NCBI RefSeq assembly: GCF_017808105.1
Contig: NZ_JADBHF010000001.1
Span: 124,001 to 188,000, forward strand
DNA length: 64,000 nucleotides
DNA from: Brevibacterium renqingii
Lineage (GTDB): Bacteria > Actinomycetota > Actinomycetes > Actinomycetales > Brevibacteriaceae
Direction of reading: 5' to 3'
In this document: positions 35,640 through 44,762 of the stretch, one piece after another
Position numbering within the stretch: the first letter of the stretch is position 1
Layout of the letters: each line of letters starts with the position of its first letter
The notes under the pieces: model-generated
What the model saw: only the letters and a program-made list of their open reading frames with translations
What the model was told of the DNA's origin: nothing
Databases searched by the model: none
Made by a program: the position numbers and the translations under genes

Positions 35640-36068
35640 ATGTCTACGATCGAAATCACGCAAGACAACTTCGAGTCGACCATCAACGACAACGAAATCA
35701 TCCTCCTCGACTTCTGGGCCGATTGGTGCGGTCCGTGCAAGCAGTTCGCCCCCGTGTACGAGCAGGCCGCCGAGGCCAACCCAGACATCGTCTTCGGCAA
35801 GATCGACACCGAAGCCCAGCAGCAGCTGGCCGGACTCTTCGCGATCTCCTCGATCCCGACCCTCGTGGCCTTCCGCGAAGGAATCGTCGTCTTCGCCCAG
35901 CCCGGCGCGCTCGCCGCGCCTCAGCTCGAACAGGTCATCAACGCAGTCAAGGGCCTCGACATGGATGAGGTCCGCGCCGAACTGGCCAAGCAGGACGCCG
36001 CCGGGTCAGCCGAAACCGACGCGAATTCTCCCGATTCGATCCCGGACGACCCGGGCACCGAGCAGTGA
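35640..36068 (+). CDS. trxA: Thioredoxin with extended C-terminus
   Basis: 142 residues; the thioredoxin fold covers the first ~108. The redox centre WADWCGPCKQF (Cys30, Cys33) and the cis-Pro strand SSIPTLVAF are intact. About 30 extra residues form an Ala/Asp/Glu-rich tail. It reduces protein disulfides. Its stop overlaps the next start (GTGA), so the methyltransferase is coupled to it. The usual near-origin trxB-trxA pair is not this gene. Confidence 0.9.
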   Translation: MSTIEITQDNFESTINDNEIILLDFWADWCGPCKQFAPVYEQAAEANPDIVFGKIDTEAQQQLAGLFAISSIPTLVAFREGIVVFAQPGALAAPQLEQVINAVKGLDMDEVRAELAKQDAAGSAETDANSPDSIPDDPGTEQ

Positions 36069-36769
36069 GCGACCACGCCGCCGACAACACAGCACACACC
36101 CCGCCTGACGGAGTGCCGGATTCCGTTGCGGCGTGGGAGGAGCGCTACTCCGGGTCCGAGGACCCCGTGTGGTCGGGCAACCCGAACGAGGCCCTCGTGG
36201 CCACTGTCGGCGATATGGCCCCCGGCCGCGTCCTCGACGTCGGCTGCGGAGAGGGCGCCGACGTCATCTGGTTGGCCGAGCACGGCTGGGACGCCACCGG
36301 CATCGACCTCTCGACCACGGCCATCGACCGCGCCCGCAGGGCCGCCGAGGAGCGCGGAGCCCGCGCCGATTTCGCCGTCGCCGATGTCTCCACCTGGGGG
36401 CCGGAGAACGGTGATCGCCGAGGCGGGTTCGACCTCGTCACCGGATTCTTCCTCCACACCCGCCTGCCCGACACGCGGGAGGAGCTGCTGACCCGTGTCG
36501 CTGCGCACGTGGCGCCCGGCGGTGCGCTCCTGCTCGTCTCGCATGCGACGATGCCGCCGTGGGCGGCCGAGCACGATGAGAAGTTCGAACACGGGATGGA
36601 GCACCACCACGAACCCGTGAGTCCGAACGGGGACTTCGCTCTGCTCATCGGGGCCAGCCCCGACCGCTGGGAGATCGAACTCGCCGAGACCCGCACCCGG
36701 CAGGTGACCTCCCCCGAGGGTGAACCCGCCGAACTCGAGGACGCGGTTCTGCTCGCCCGCCGGATCTGA
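36065..36769 (+). CDS. SAM-dependent methyltransferase (thiopurine/tellurite-like class)
   Basis: 234 residues, GTG start overlapping the thioredoxin stop. Begins AAWEERYSGSEDPVWSGNPNEAL, which is typical of the TehB/thiopurine methyltransferase-like group. Motif I RVLDVGCGEGADVIWLAEHGW, then GIDLSTTAI, DFAVADV, and FFLHTRLP. Such enzymes may methylate metalloids or thiols. Coupling to thioredoxin suggests redox or metalloid detoxification (inference). Confidence 0.8.
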   Translation: MSDHAADNTAHTPPDGVPDSVAAWEERYSGSEDPVWSGNPNEALVATVGDMAPGRVLDVGCGEGADVIWLAEHGWDATGIDLSTTAIDRARRAAEERGARADFAVADVSTWGPENGDRRGGFDLVTGFFLHTRLPDTREELLTRVAAHVAPGGALLLVSHATMPPWAAEHDEKFEHGMEHHHEPVSPNGDFALLIGASPDRWEIELAETRTRQVTSPEGEPAELEDAVLLARRI

Positions 36770-36855
36770 GCACCCGCCTCGGCGGGCGGATCCTCGGGCC
36801 AGCGGTGCCGGTCGCGCGGAGGGACGATGATGCTCTGGCCAGGTAAGGCGTGCCT

Positions 36856-36886
36856 AGTGCACATTCGGCGCACTTGGGACTATGGT
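36856..36886 (+). promoter_or_regulatory. Promoter region of the formate dehydrogenase operon
   Basis: AGTGC (36856-36860) and GCACT (36870-36874) form a short inverted repeat. TATGGT (36881-36886) ends 6 bases before the ATG at 36893, so the fdh message is probably leaderless. The repeat could bind a regulator but is short. Confidence 0.45.
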
Positions 36887-36892
36887 TGAGCC

Positions 36893-39800
36893 ATGGCTCG
36901 GTTCAGCTTCCTCGAGTGGCCGGTACTACGGCAGTTCCGCTCATCCGATATCACCGGACGCGGAGAATCAGTCGTGTCCCAGAAGACCCGAGACATCACC
37001 CCGCGCACGAGCACGGCCGATAAGGTCGTCCAGTCCGTGTGCCCCTACTGCGCTGTCGGCTGTGGGCAGAAGGTCTTCGTCAAGGACGACAAGGTCGTCC
37101 AGATCGAAGGCGACCCGGATTCGCCGATCTCGCGCGGTCGGCTGTGCCCGAAGGGCGCGGCCAGCGAACAGCTCGTCAATTCCCCCGGTCGCGTCACCGA
37201 CGTCCTCTACCGTGCCCCGCGGGCGAAGGACTGGACGAAGATCGAGCTCGGCACCGCGATCGACATGATCGCCGACCGGTTCATCGAAGCCCGCCGCAAC
37301 CATTGGGAGGACGTCGACGACAAGGGCCACCCCCTGCGTCGGACGATGGGGATCGCCAGCCTCGGCGGGGCGACCATCGACAACGAGGAGAACTACCTCG
37401 CGAAGAAGCTCTACACGGCGGCGGGCGCAATCCAGATCGAGAACCAGGCGCGCATTTGACACTCCGCCACGGTTCCCAGTCTGGGAACCTCGTTCGGGCG
37501 AGGCGGCGCCACACAACCCGTCCAGGATATGGCGAATGCGGACTGCATCATCATCCAGGGCTCCAATATGGCCGAGTGCCATCCCGTGGGCTTCCAATGG
37601 GTGACCGAGGCCAAGGCCCGAGGTGCCCGCGTCATCCACGTCGATCCTCGTTTCACGCGCACCACTGCGATCGCCGATAAGCACGTCCCCATCAGGGCGG
37701 GCTCCGACATCGTGCTGCTGGGCGCGCTCATCAACCGTGTGCTGACCGAAGGCAAGCACTTCGAAGAGTACGTGCGTGCCTATACGAACGCAGCGAACCT
37801 CATCAGCACCGACTATCAGGACACCGAGGACCTCGACGGGCTGTTCTCCGGCTACGACCCCGACACGAACTCCTACGACAACTCCACATGGTCCTATCAG
37901 ACCGACGAGCACGGTGCACCCGCGACCGACCCGTCCCTGGAGGACCCGCGGACCGTCTTCCAGATCCTCAAGCATCACTATTCGCGCTACACGCCCGAGG
38001 TGGTCGCGGAGAACTGCGGCATCGAGCCGGCGGACTTCGACTACCTCTTCGAATCGGTGACGGAGAACTCCGGGCGGGAGAGGACCACGTGCTTCGCCTA
38101 CGCGGTCGGATGGACGCAGCACAGCCTCGGCGCACAATTCATCCGCACCGCCTCGATCCTCCAGCTCCTGTTGGGCAACATGGGTCGTCCCGGCGGCGGA
38201 ATCATGGCGCTGCGCGGACATGCGACGATCCAGGGATCGACCGATATCCCGACCCTGTTCAACCTGCTGCCCGGCTATCTGCCGATGCCGAGCGCGGGAG
38301 TCCACGACTCCTTCGACGACTACGTCGCGGCCGTCGGCACGCCCGAGACGCACAAGGGATTCTGGGCCAACGGCCGCAATTATGCGGTCAACCTGCTCAA
38401 GGCATGGTGGGGCGATGCGGCGACGGAGGAGAACGACTTCGCCTTTGACTATCTGCCGCGCATCAACGGCGCCCACGGGACCTATCAGAGCACCGAACGG
38501 ATGCTCGCCGACGGCGTCGACGGCTACTTCCTGCTCGGCCAGAACCCCGCCGTGGGTTCGGCGAACGGGCGCATGCAGCGGATGGCGATGAGCCACCTCA
38601 AATGGATGGTCGTACGCGACTTCAGCCTCATCGAGTCCGCCACGTGGTGGAAGGACGGGCCGGAGACCCAGACCGGGGAGCTGAAGACAGAGGACATCGA
38701 CACCGAGATGTTCTTCATGCCGGCGGCCAACCACACGGAGAAGGCCGGCACGTTCACCCAGACGCAGCGGCTCGTCCAGTGGCGCCACAAGGCGGTCAAT
38801 CCGCCCGGCGATGCTCAGAGCGAACTCGACTTCTTCTTCCACCTCGGCAAGAGGATCAGGGAGAAGCTGCAGGACTCGACCGATCCACGTGACAGACCGA
38901 TCCTGGACCTCACCTGGGACTATCCTGTCGACGAGGAAGGCGAGGTCGATCCCGAATCGGTTCTGGCGGAGATCAACGGCTACCACGTCGGCGGGGAGAA
39001 GGACGGCCAGCCGCTGGCGACCTTCAATGAGATGACCGCGGACGGCACCACGGCGGGAGGCTGCTGGATCTATGCGGGCATCTACGCCGGGGGCGTGAAC
39101 ATGGCCGCGCGCCGCAAACCTCGGGAGGAACAGGACGAGACCGCCCTGGAATGGGCCTGGGCCTGGCCGCTCAACCGTCGCATCCTCTACAACCGCGCCT
39201 CTGCGGCACCGGACGGGAAACCCTGGTCGGAACGGAAGAAGTACGTCTGGTTCGACGAGGACCGCCAGCGGTGGGTCGGATCCGATGTTCCCGACTTCCC
39301 GATCGACCGCGCACCGTCTGCCCGCTCGGAGCAGTTCTACGGCGGTCCCAGCCACCTCGACGGTGACGACCCCTTCATCATGCAGGCCGACGGCAAGGGC
39401 TGGCTGTTCGCGCCCAGCGGCATGGTCGACGGACCTCTGCCCACTCACTATGAGCCGCAGGAATCGACTGTGGCCAATCCGCTCTACGAGCAGCAGAACA
39501 GTCCGACACGTCTGACGATGAAACGCGAGGACAACCTTTCTGCACCGGGTGCCGGCTATCCCGGCTCCGAGGTCTACCCGTACGTCTTCACGACCTACCG
39601 GCTGACCGAGCACCACACTGCAGGAGGCATGTCCCGCTGGCTGCCGTACCTCTCGGAGCTGCAGCCGGAGATGTTCTGCGAGGTCTCGCCGGAGCTCGCC
39701 GCCGAGGTGGGGCTCGAGCCCTACGGCTGGGCGACGCTCGTCTCACCGCGCAGCGCCATCGAGGCTCGGGTGCTCGTGACCAAGCGGATGACGCCGCTGA

Positions 39801-40528
39801 ACATCGGCGGCAAGACGGTCCACCAGATCGGCCTGCCCTACCACTGGGGCGTCGGCGGAACCGGCGCTGTGGTCGAGGGCGACTCGGCGAACGATCTGCT
39901 CGGCGTGACCATGGACCCGAACGTCTTCATCCAGAACAGCAAGTACGTCGCCGGCGCGGTCGTGCCCGGTCGCCGCCCCCGCGGTCCCGAGCTCGTCGAC
40001 TTCGTCGAGAAGTACCAGGCCAGCGCGGGTCTGAGCCCCGAATCGGGCAATGCCCACGTCACCGTCTCCGAGGAGATCGTGGCCGAGTCCGCCGATGCCG
40101 ACCGATCAGCGCACTCCGGCGGTCACCGCGACCGCGGGGGAGACTCCGCAGTCGGTGTGTCCCCGAGCCGCACCTACGGCGGAGGCCCGGGCCGTCGCGA
40201 CGAGGACGGAGACGTCGGGACCGAGAGCGGGTCCGATCAGGATCCGGACGTGCGACTGCGCGACAGCGCGGAGGATCGTCGGGGCCCGGTCGACATCCGT
40301 CCCGCCGGTGCAACGGACGAGGACCTCACCGCCAAGAGAGCCTCTGACGACGGCTCATCGATCTCTGCCGCGGACGACGGGACGCTCGACGGAGCCGACG
40401 GTTCGCCCGATGGAAGTGCCGACGATCCGACCGGCGCTGACGGCGAGGATCCCGGCAGTGACGGCGAGGAACCGGGCTCGGACAGTGAGGATCCCGGCGA
40501 TGACGGCTCACAGGGGAAGGAGGAATGA
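36893..40528 (+). CDS. fdhA: Selenocysteine-containing formate dehydrogenase, catalytic alpha subunit
   Basis: 1211 residues when the in-frame TGA at 37457-37459 is read as selenocysteine (Sec189). Before it: [4Fe-4S] ligands Cys50, Cys53, Cys57, Cys85 (CPYCAVGC and LCPKG). Around it: IENQARI-Sec-HSATVPSLGTSFGRGG, the classic FdhA molybdenum/tungsten site, where Sec ligates the metal. Later: bis-MGD binding segments (NMAECHPVGFQWVTEAK and GAQFIRTASILQLLLGNMGRPGGG). The opening FLEWPVLRQ precedes a GTG/GGAG option at 36974, but that opening is conserved in relatives, so ATG 36893 is preferred. After about residue 1040 a disordered Asp/Gly/Ser/Glu-rich tail runs about 170 residues. No Tat signal is seen. 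It oxidises formate to CO2 with the following Fe-S and membrane subunits. Confidence 0.95.
37457..37505 (+). promoter_or_regulatory. SECIS element for UGA recoding in fdhA
   Basis: Starting 11 bases after the UGA, GGTTCCCA (37471-37478) pairs perfectly with TGGGAACC (37482-37489) around GTC, giving an apical AGTCT. This resembles the GGUCU apical loop of the E. coli fdhF element. A lower stem CCGCC (37464-37468) with GGCGG (37501-37505) can extend it. SelB binds such hairpins to deliver Sec-tRNA. Confidence 0.85.
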
Positions 40529-41691
40529 TGTCGGCTCAGACTCTCGGCACCGATGCGGCACAGAATCCATTCGACGATGGTGCTCTCGCGGACGGCCATT
40601 GGCACGACGCGAAGCACAATCGCAAGGGGTTCTTCACCGACACGTCGATCTGCATCGGCTGCAAGGCCTGCGAGGTCGCGTGCAAGGAATGGAACCACAA
40701 TCCGCAGGACGGCACCTTCGAACTTCTCGGCTCCTCGTACGACAACACGGGCAGCCTCGGCGCGAACACCTGGCGCCATGTCGCCTTCATCGAACAGGAC
40801 TCCGAGCGGATCGAACAGGCCCGTGAGTCCGGACGCAAGCTCGTCAACCTCGGCATGCCCACGGTGCGTCCCCGGACCGACGAAACCTCCGGCGCGCAAC
40901 CTCTCGACGGAGCGCTCGGCGCGGCGGCGGAGGGGCGGACCAGTGCCGGCCTGCCCACGACGCCGGAACTCGGCGTCGACCTGCTGGCTCCGGGCGCACT
41001 GGAACCCACCGACCCGGATGACTTCACCGGCGTCGACACGACGCCGCCGGACACAGCGGACTTCCGCTGGCTGATGTCCTCGGATGTGTGCAAGCACTGC
41101 ACCCATGCCGGCTGCCTCGACGTGTGCCCGACCGGAGCACTCTTCCGCACCGAATTCGACACCGTCGTCGTCCAGAACGACGTCTGCAACGGCTGCGGCA
41201 CCTGTGTGGCCGGCTGCCCGTTCGGGGTCATCGAACGCCGTGATGACGGCACGATCAACACGCCCACCGACCGCGACGATCGCAAGGCCGCGGACATGGA
41301 TGTGCCGGACAAGGGCACGGCCAACAAATGCACGCTCTGCTACGACCGTCTCGTCGACGGGCAGGAACCCGCGTGCGCGCAGACCTGCCCGACGCAGTCG
41401 ATCAAGTTCGGTGACCGTGCGGACATGGTCGACCAGGCACACGAACGCGTGGCCGAACTCCACAAGAAGGGACTGACCGAGGCCAGGCTCTACGGTGCGA
41501 ACCCCAACGACGGGGTCGGCGGCACCGGTTCGGTCTTCCTCATCCTCGACGAGCCCGAGGTCTACGGCCTGCCGCCGGACCCGCGGGTGCCGACGAAGGA
41601 TCTGCCGAAGATGTACGCCAACGCCGGAATCGCGGCGCTGGGCATGATCGCCGCGGCCGGACTCTCGTTCCTCGGGAGCCGGCGTTCATGA
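40528..41691 (+). CDS. fdhB: Formate dehydrogenase iron-sulfur (beta) subunit
   Basis: 387 residues from the second of two ATGs (40528), with AAGGAGG 4 bases upstream; overlaps the fdhA stop. Four Cys clusters for [4Fe-4S] centres are visible: CIGCKACEVACKEW, CKHCTHAGCLDVCP, CNGCGTCVAGCPFG, and CTLCYDRLVDGQEPACAQTCP. Between the first two, an insert of about 70 residues is low-complexity (ESGRKL...DFTGVDTTPPDT). The C-terminus has one hydrophobic helix (NAGIAALGMIAAAGLSFLG). It carries electrons from FdhA to the membrane subunit. Confidence 0.92.
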   Translation: MSAQTLGTDAAQNPFDDGALADGHWHDAKHNRKGFFTDTSICIGCKACEVACKEWNHNPQDGTFELLGSSYDNTGSLGANTWRHVAFIEQDSERIEQARESGRKLVNLGMPTVRPRTDETSGAQPLDGALGAAAEGRTSAGLPTTPELGVDLLAPGALEPTDPDDFTGVDTTPPDTADFRWLMSSDVCKHCTHAGCLDVCPTGALFRTEFDTVVVQNDVCNGCGTCVAGCPFGVIERRDDGTINTPTDRDDRKAADMDVPDKGTANKCTLCYDRLVDGQEPACAQTCPTQSIKFGDRADMVDQAHERVAELHKKGLTEARLYGANPNDGVGGTGSVFLILDEPEVYGLPPDPRVPTKDLPKMYANAGIAALGMIAAAGLSFLGSRRS

Positions 41692-42965
41692 GCACATCCG
41701 AATACGACTCCTACCGTCCGCCCGAGCCCGAAGGCGGTCGCCGGAAACGTCGCCGAGGCGGCCGTCCCGGCGGCGGTCGAGGTGCCGGTGGTCGACCCGG
41801 TCAGGGATGGAAGAACCGCGGTGCCGACGGCAACCGTGAGATGCCGATGGTCGAAGACGTCGAGTTCAGCTCGTACTACGGTCGGCCCATCGTCAAGGCC
41901 CCGCCGTGGGGCAACGAGATCGGGCTCTATCTCTTCCTCGGCGGACTGGCCGGAGGTTCGTCGCTGCTGGGTCTGGGCGCACAGCTGAGTGACCGCCCGC
42001 GGCTGCGGATCGCGAGCCGACTGACGGCGATGACCGCGACTGCTGTCGGCGGAGCGGCGCTCGTCGCCGACCTCGGCCGGCCCGAGCGCTTCCTCAACAT
42101 GATGCGCGTGTTCAAGGTCTCCTCGCCGATGAGTCTGGGAACCTGGATCCTGTCCGGGTTCGGCGTCGGCTCGGGCGTGCTGACCGCCATCGAAGTCGAT
42201 CGTCTCACCGGCGAGAAGGTCCTGCCCCTGGGCCCGTTGCGCCGCGTGCTCCACGCGCTCGAAACGCCTGTCGCCATCGAGTCCGCTCTCTTCGCCACGC
42301 CTCTGGCCGCCTACACGGGCGCGCTGCTCGGCGATACCGCGGTGCCCACCTGGAACGCGGCCGGACGCAACGGCCTGTCGTATGTGTTCGTGGCATCAGC
42401 CTCCATGGCCGCCGGAGGAGCGGGCATGGCTTTGGCTCCTGTACGTGAGACAGGACCTGCTCGACTGCTGGCGCTGACCGGTGCCGCAGGCGAGATGGTG
42501 GCGATGGAGCGGATGAAGAAGGGCATGCATCCTGCCGAGGTCGATCCCCTCGAAGACGGTGAGCCCGGCCGCAAGCTCGACCGGGCCGAGAAGCTGCTCA
42601 TCGCCGGTGCCATCGGCACAGCCGTCGCCGAGGTGGGAACCAGGGTGTTCGCGAAGAAGATGGCTCCTCGTGCCGGGACTCCTGGCAGCGGCGTTCTCAG
42701 CGCTGTTGCCGGTGCCATGGGCAGCGTCAACGGGCACGCCGCCTCTGGCAAGCGCAGCTGGAAGACCCGAGCTGTGCTGCGCGGACTGTCCGTCGTCTCC
42801 GGTGCGGCACTCGCGGCGGCCTCGGCGTACACCCGGTTCGGAGTGCTCGAGGCAGGCATCGAATCGACGAAGGACCCGCGTCACGTCGTCGAACCGCAGC
42901 GCGCTCGCCTCGAAGAGCGCCGCGCGGCCGGCATCATCGACGACTCGATCACCACCGGCCGGTAG
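41688..42965 (+). CDS. NrfD/PsrC-type membrane subunit of formate dehydrogenase
   Basis: 425 residues with about eight hydrophobic helices. The NrfD-family opening appears as VKAPPWGNEIGLYLFLGGLAGGSSLLG, followed by DLGRPERFLNMMRVFKVSSPMSLGTW. These subunits exchange electrons with the quinone pool without haem. The first 50 residues are a very basic Arg/Gly-rich disordered stretch (GGRRKRRRGGRPGG...). ATG overlaps the fdhB stop (ATGA). The basic N-terminus may contact the acidic FdhA tail (inference). Confidence 0.88.
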   Translation: MSTSEYDSYRPPEPEGGRRKRRRGGRPGGGRGAGGRPGQGWKNRGADGNREMPMVEDVEFSSYYGRPIVKAPPWGNEIGLYLFLGGLAGGSSLLGLGAQLSDRPRLRIASRLTAMTATAVGGAALVADLGRPERFLNMMRVFKVSSPMSLGTWILSGFGVGSGVLTAIEVDRLTGEKVLPLGPLRRVLHALETPVAIESALFATPLAAYTGALLGDTAVPTWNAAGRNGLSYVFVASASMAAGGAGMALAPVRETGPARLLALTGAAGEMVAMERMKKGMHPAEVDPLEDGEPGRKLDRAEKLLIAGAIGTAVAEVGTRVFAKKMAPRAGTPGSGVLSAVAGAMGSVNGHAASGKRSWKTRAVLRGLSVVSGAALAAASAYTRFGVLEAGIESTKDPRHVVEPQRARLEERRAAGIIDDSITTGR

Positions 42966-42979
42966 GTTCTTGTCGTCAC

Positions 42980-43110
42980 GCGCGGCGTCCGACACCACTC
43001 CTGCCGCCTGCCTGCTCCCGCGAGCATCCTTCACCGGCAGCTACTCTTCCTACACTTAGCGCGGCATCCCACACCGTTCCTGCCACTACGCACCGGTGCA
43101 CAGGGTGGTT
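42980..43110 (-). repeat. Dispersed intergenic repeat, copy 3, with a neighbouring partial copy
   Basis: On the minus strand 43110-43064 reads AACCACCC, then TGCACCGGTGCG and ends GGGATGC, the same length and order as copy 1 at 17252. Nearby, the segments 42980-43005 and 43059-43084 are diverged copies of the same 26-base end (22 of 26 bases identical), about 80 bases apart. The element sits in the gap between the NrfD gene and the small gene at 43245. Confidence 0.6.
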
Positions 43111-43207
43111 TTGCCGGTACGGGCGCGGGGTTCTCGATGACGTGGCACAGTGCGGTGCAGAAGCCAGCGCCGAGAAGCCATCATTGCCGCGCATGCACCA
43201 AGGCATG

Positions 43208-43235
43208 TTGCGGAATGCGACGTTTCCGGTAGCGT
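43208..43235 (+). promoter_or_regulatory. Promoter for the small gene at 43245
   Basis: TTGCGG (43208-43213), a 16-base spacer and TAGCGT (43230-43235) form a good promoter, ending 9 bases before the ATG, so the message is leaderless or nearly so. Confidence 0.55.
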
Positions 43236-43244
43236 GAGAAACCT

Positions 43245-43475
43245 ATGAAGAAGCTGCTCAAGGACCGCGAAAGCCTGAAAAGCGGTGTGGGCGTGGCTCT
43301 GCTCTTTCCGTTGGTCTACTTCGGCATGGATCTTTTGGGCTGGAGCAGCGAGTCATTCAATTGGTGGCAGACACTGCTGGGCGGCCTACTCACTGGTGCC
43401 TTCTTCTGGTTCTTCATGTCCAGCTTCCGCCAGTTCCGAGACGAGGAAGTGACCCCGCCCAGTCAGAGGAAATAG
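43245..43475 (+). CDS. Small two-helix membrane protein, unrecognised
   Basis: 76 residues: basic start (MKKLLKDRESLKSG), one helix (VGVALLFPLVYFGMDLLGW), a short Trp-rich turn (SSESFNWWQ), a second helix (TLLGGLLTGAFFWFFMSSF) and a charged tail. I do not recognise the family. Coding status rests on the credible promoter just upstream and on the clean two-helix hairpin pattern. It lies between the fdh operon and selD, so it may simply be a bystander. Confidence 0.6.
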   Translation: MKKLLKDRESLKSGVGVALLFPLVYFGMDLLGWSSESFNWWQTLLGGLLTGAFFWFFMSSFRQFRDEEVTPPSQRK

Positions 43476-43528
43476 CAGCCGAAGACTGGTTGCACCCGCA
43501 TCTTAGTGTGAAGTGCCCCTGGCGAAAC

Positions 43529-44515
43529 TCACCGCACGTGCATGCCCGAGCCCGCGACGATCTCACCGATGACGGGATGGCCGGGCAGCTCTCCGACGAC
43601 GAGCAGGCCGCCGGAGGTCTGGGCATCGGCGAGCAGGAGCAGATCGTCCTCGCTGACCGAATCCTCTGCGGTGAGGTGAGGTCGCACCCAGTCGAGGTTG
43701 CGCCTCGTCCCGCCTGAGACGTACCCGGCGGCGATCGATTCGTCGACTCCGCCGAGGCGGGGCACAGCGGACGCGTCGAGCACCGCGCCCACGCCTGAGG
43801 CCCGAACCATCTTGAACAGGTGCCCGAGCAGGCCGAATCCCGTGACGTCCGTGGCCGCACGCACCCCTGCTGCCACCGCGTCACGCGCGGCGTCGGCATT
43901 GAGCGCGGTCATCGTGGCGACCGCCTCGTCGAAGGTCTCGCCGGTGACCTTGTGCCGATTGTTGAGGATCCCCACGCCGATCGGTTTGGTCAGCGTCAGG
44001 GGCAGGCCAGCCTCGGCGGCGTCGTTGCGCATGAGCTCGTTCGGGTGGGCGATGCCGGTCACGGCCATCCCGTACTTCGGCTCGGGATCGTCGATCGAAT
44101 GTCCGCCGGCGACCGGGCAGTTCGCCGCTGCGGCGACATCGAGTCCGCCGCGGAGCACCTCGGTGAGCAGCTCCATCGGCAGCTTCTCCCGGGGCCAGCC
44201 GACGAGGTTGATCGCCGTGACAGGCGTCCCGCCCATCGCGTAGATATCCGAGAGCGCATTCGCCGCGGCGATGCGTCCCCAGTCGTAGGCATCGTCGATG
44301 ACGGGTGTGAAGAAGTCCGCGGTCGAGAGCACTGCGAGATCGTCACGGACTCGCACGGCCGAAGCATCGTCGCCGTCGTCGAGGCCGACGAGGACATCAG
44401 GACCCGGCTGTCCGACCAGTCCGCGCACCGCGTCCTCGAGCTCGCCCGGGGGAATCTTGCAGGCGCATCCTCCGCCGTGGGCGAACGAGGTCAGACGGTC
44501 GTGGATCTCAGTCAT
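43529..44515 (-). CDS. selD: Selenide, water dikinase (selenophosphate synthetase)
   Basis: 328 residues. Active-site segment SFAHGGGCACKIPP: Cys17 at the catalytic position (Cys form, not Sec) and Lys20. Nucleotide-binding features: LDDGDDASAV, STADFFTPVIDD, NCPVAGGHSIDD. Makes selenophosphate from selenide and ATP, the Se donor for SelA. Runs divergently from selC-selA-selB. No ribosome site, but a TAATGT hexamer lies 6 bases before the ATG. Confidence 0.95.
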   Translation of the reverse strand: MTEIHDRLTSFAHGGGCACKIPPGELEDAVRGLVGQPGPDVLVGLDDGDDASAVRVRDDLAVLSTADFFTPVIDDAYDWGRIAAANALSDIYAMGGTPVTAINLVGWPREKLPMELLTEVLRGGLDVAAAANCPVAGGHSIDDPEPKYGMAVTGIAHPNELMRNDAAEAGLPLTLTKPIGVGILNNRHKVTGETFDEAVATMTALNADAARDAVAAGVRAATDVTGFGLLGHLFKMVRASGVGAVLDASAVPRLGGVDESIAAGYVSGGTRRNLDWVRPHLTAEDSVSEDDLLLLADAQTSGGLLVVGELPGHPVIGEIVAGSGMHVR

Positions 44516-44521
44516 ACCGCG

Positions 44522-44527
44522 ACATTA
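44522..44527 (-). promoter_or_regulatory. -10 hexamer for leaderless selD
   Basis: On the minus strand TAATGT is followed by CGCGGT and then ATG (44515), a 6-base gap. Confidence 0.55.
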
Positions 44528-44606
44528 ACACCGGCGGCGAAGGCCCGTCACCGGAGGCCGAGGGGCGAACTCGCCGATGCGGTCGAACACGGTAGGATTC
44601 TGCAGT

Positions 44607-44701
44607 GGAGGCGTCCGTGTCCTGGTGGGCGCCCTGGTCTTCAAAACCGGTGAGACCGAGCATCTCGGTCTGGCGGGTTCGATTCCCGTCCGCCTCCGCC
44701 A
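44607..44701 (+). tRNA. selC: tRNA-Sec (UCA anticodon), CCA encoded
   Basis: 95 bases. Acceptor GGAGGCG (44607-44613) pairs with CGCCTCC (44691-44697); discriminator G and CCA follow (44698-44701). D-stem of six pairs (GTGTCC/GGGCGC) with a four-base loop TGGT, an exclusive tRNA-Sec trait. Anticodon stem CTGGT/ACCGG, loop CTTCAAA with anticodon TCA (44641-44643). Extra-long variable arm: AGACCGAG/CTCGGTCT, 8 pairs with loop CAT. T-stem of five or six pairs with loop TTCGATT. Acceptor plus T stem gives 13 pairs as 7+6. It decodes UGA and lies immediately upstream of selA. Confidence 0.96.
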
Positions 44702-44762
44702 ATCACACCGGTCCCGTCGGTCAGGCGGGGCCGTCGGCGAACCCGCACCGAGGAGGAGGCCC

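Noticed and set aside
36773-36786. Terminator hairpin after the methyltransferase gene
   Set aside because: Only a 5-pair stem with a tetraloop and no T run; not distinguishable from chance in this GC-rich DNA.
36893-37460. fdhA as pseudogene or sequencing error because of the internal TGA
   Set aside because: The stop is at the Sec site, the frame continues without shift, a SECIS-like hairpin follows and the full Sec machinery is next door.
36968-39616. A long open minus-strand frame (about 880 codons) antisense to fdhA
   Set aside because: It is a high-GC shadow of the real gene; composition is Arg/Gly/Val-rich without any domain, and the opposite strand encodes clear FdhA motifs.
43529-44515. 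SelD as a selenoprotein
   Set aside because: The catalytic position is a Cys codon and the frame has no internal TGA.
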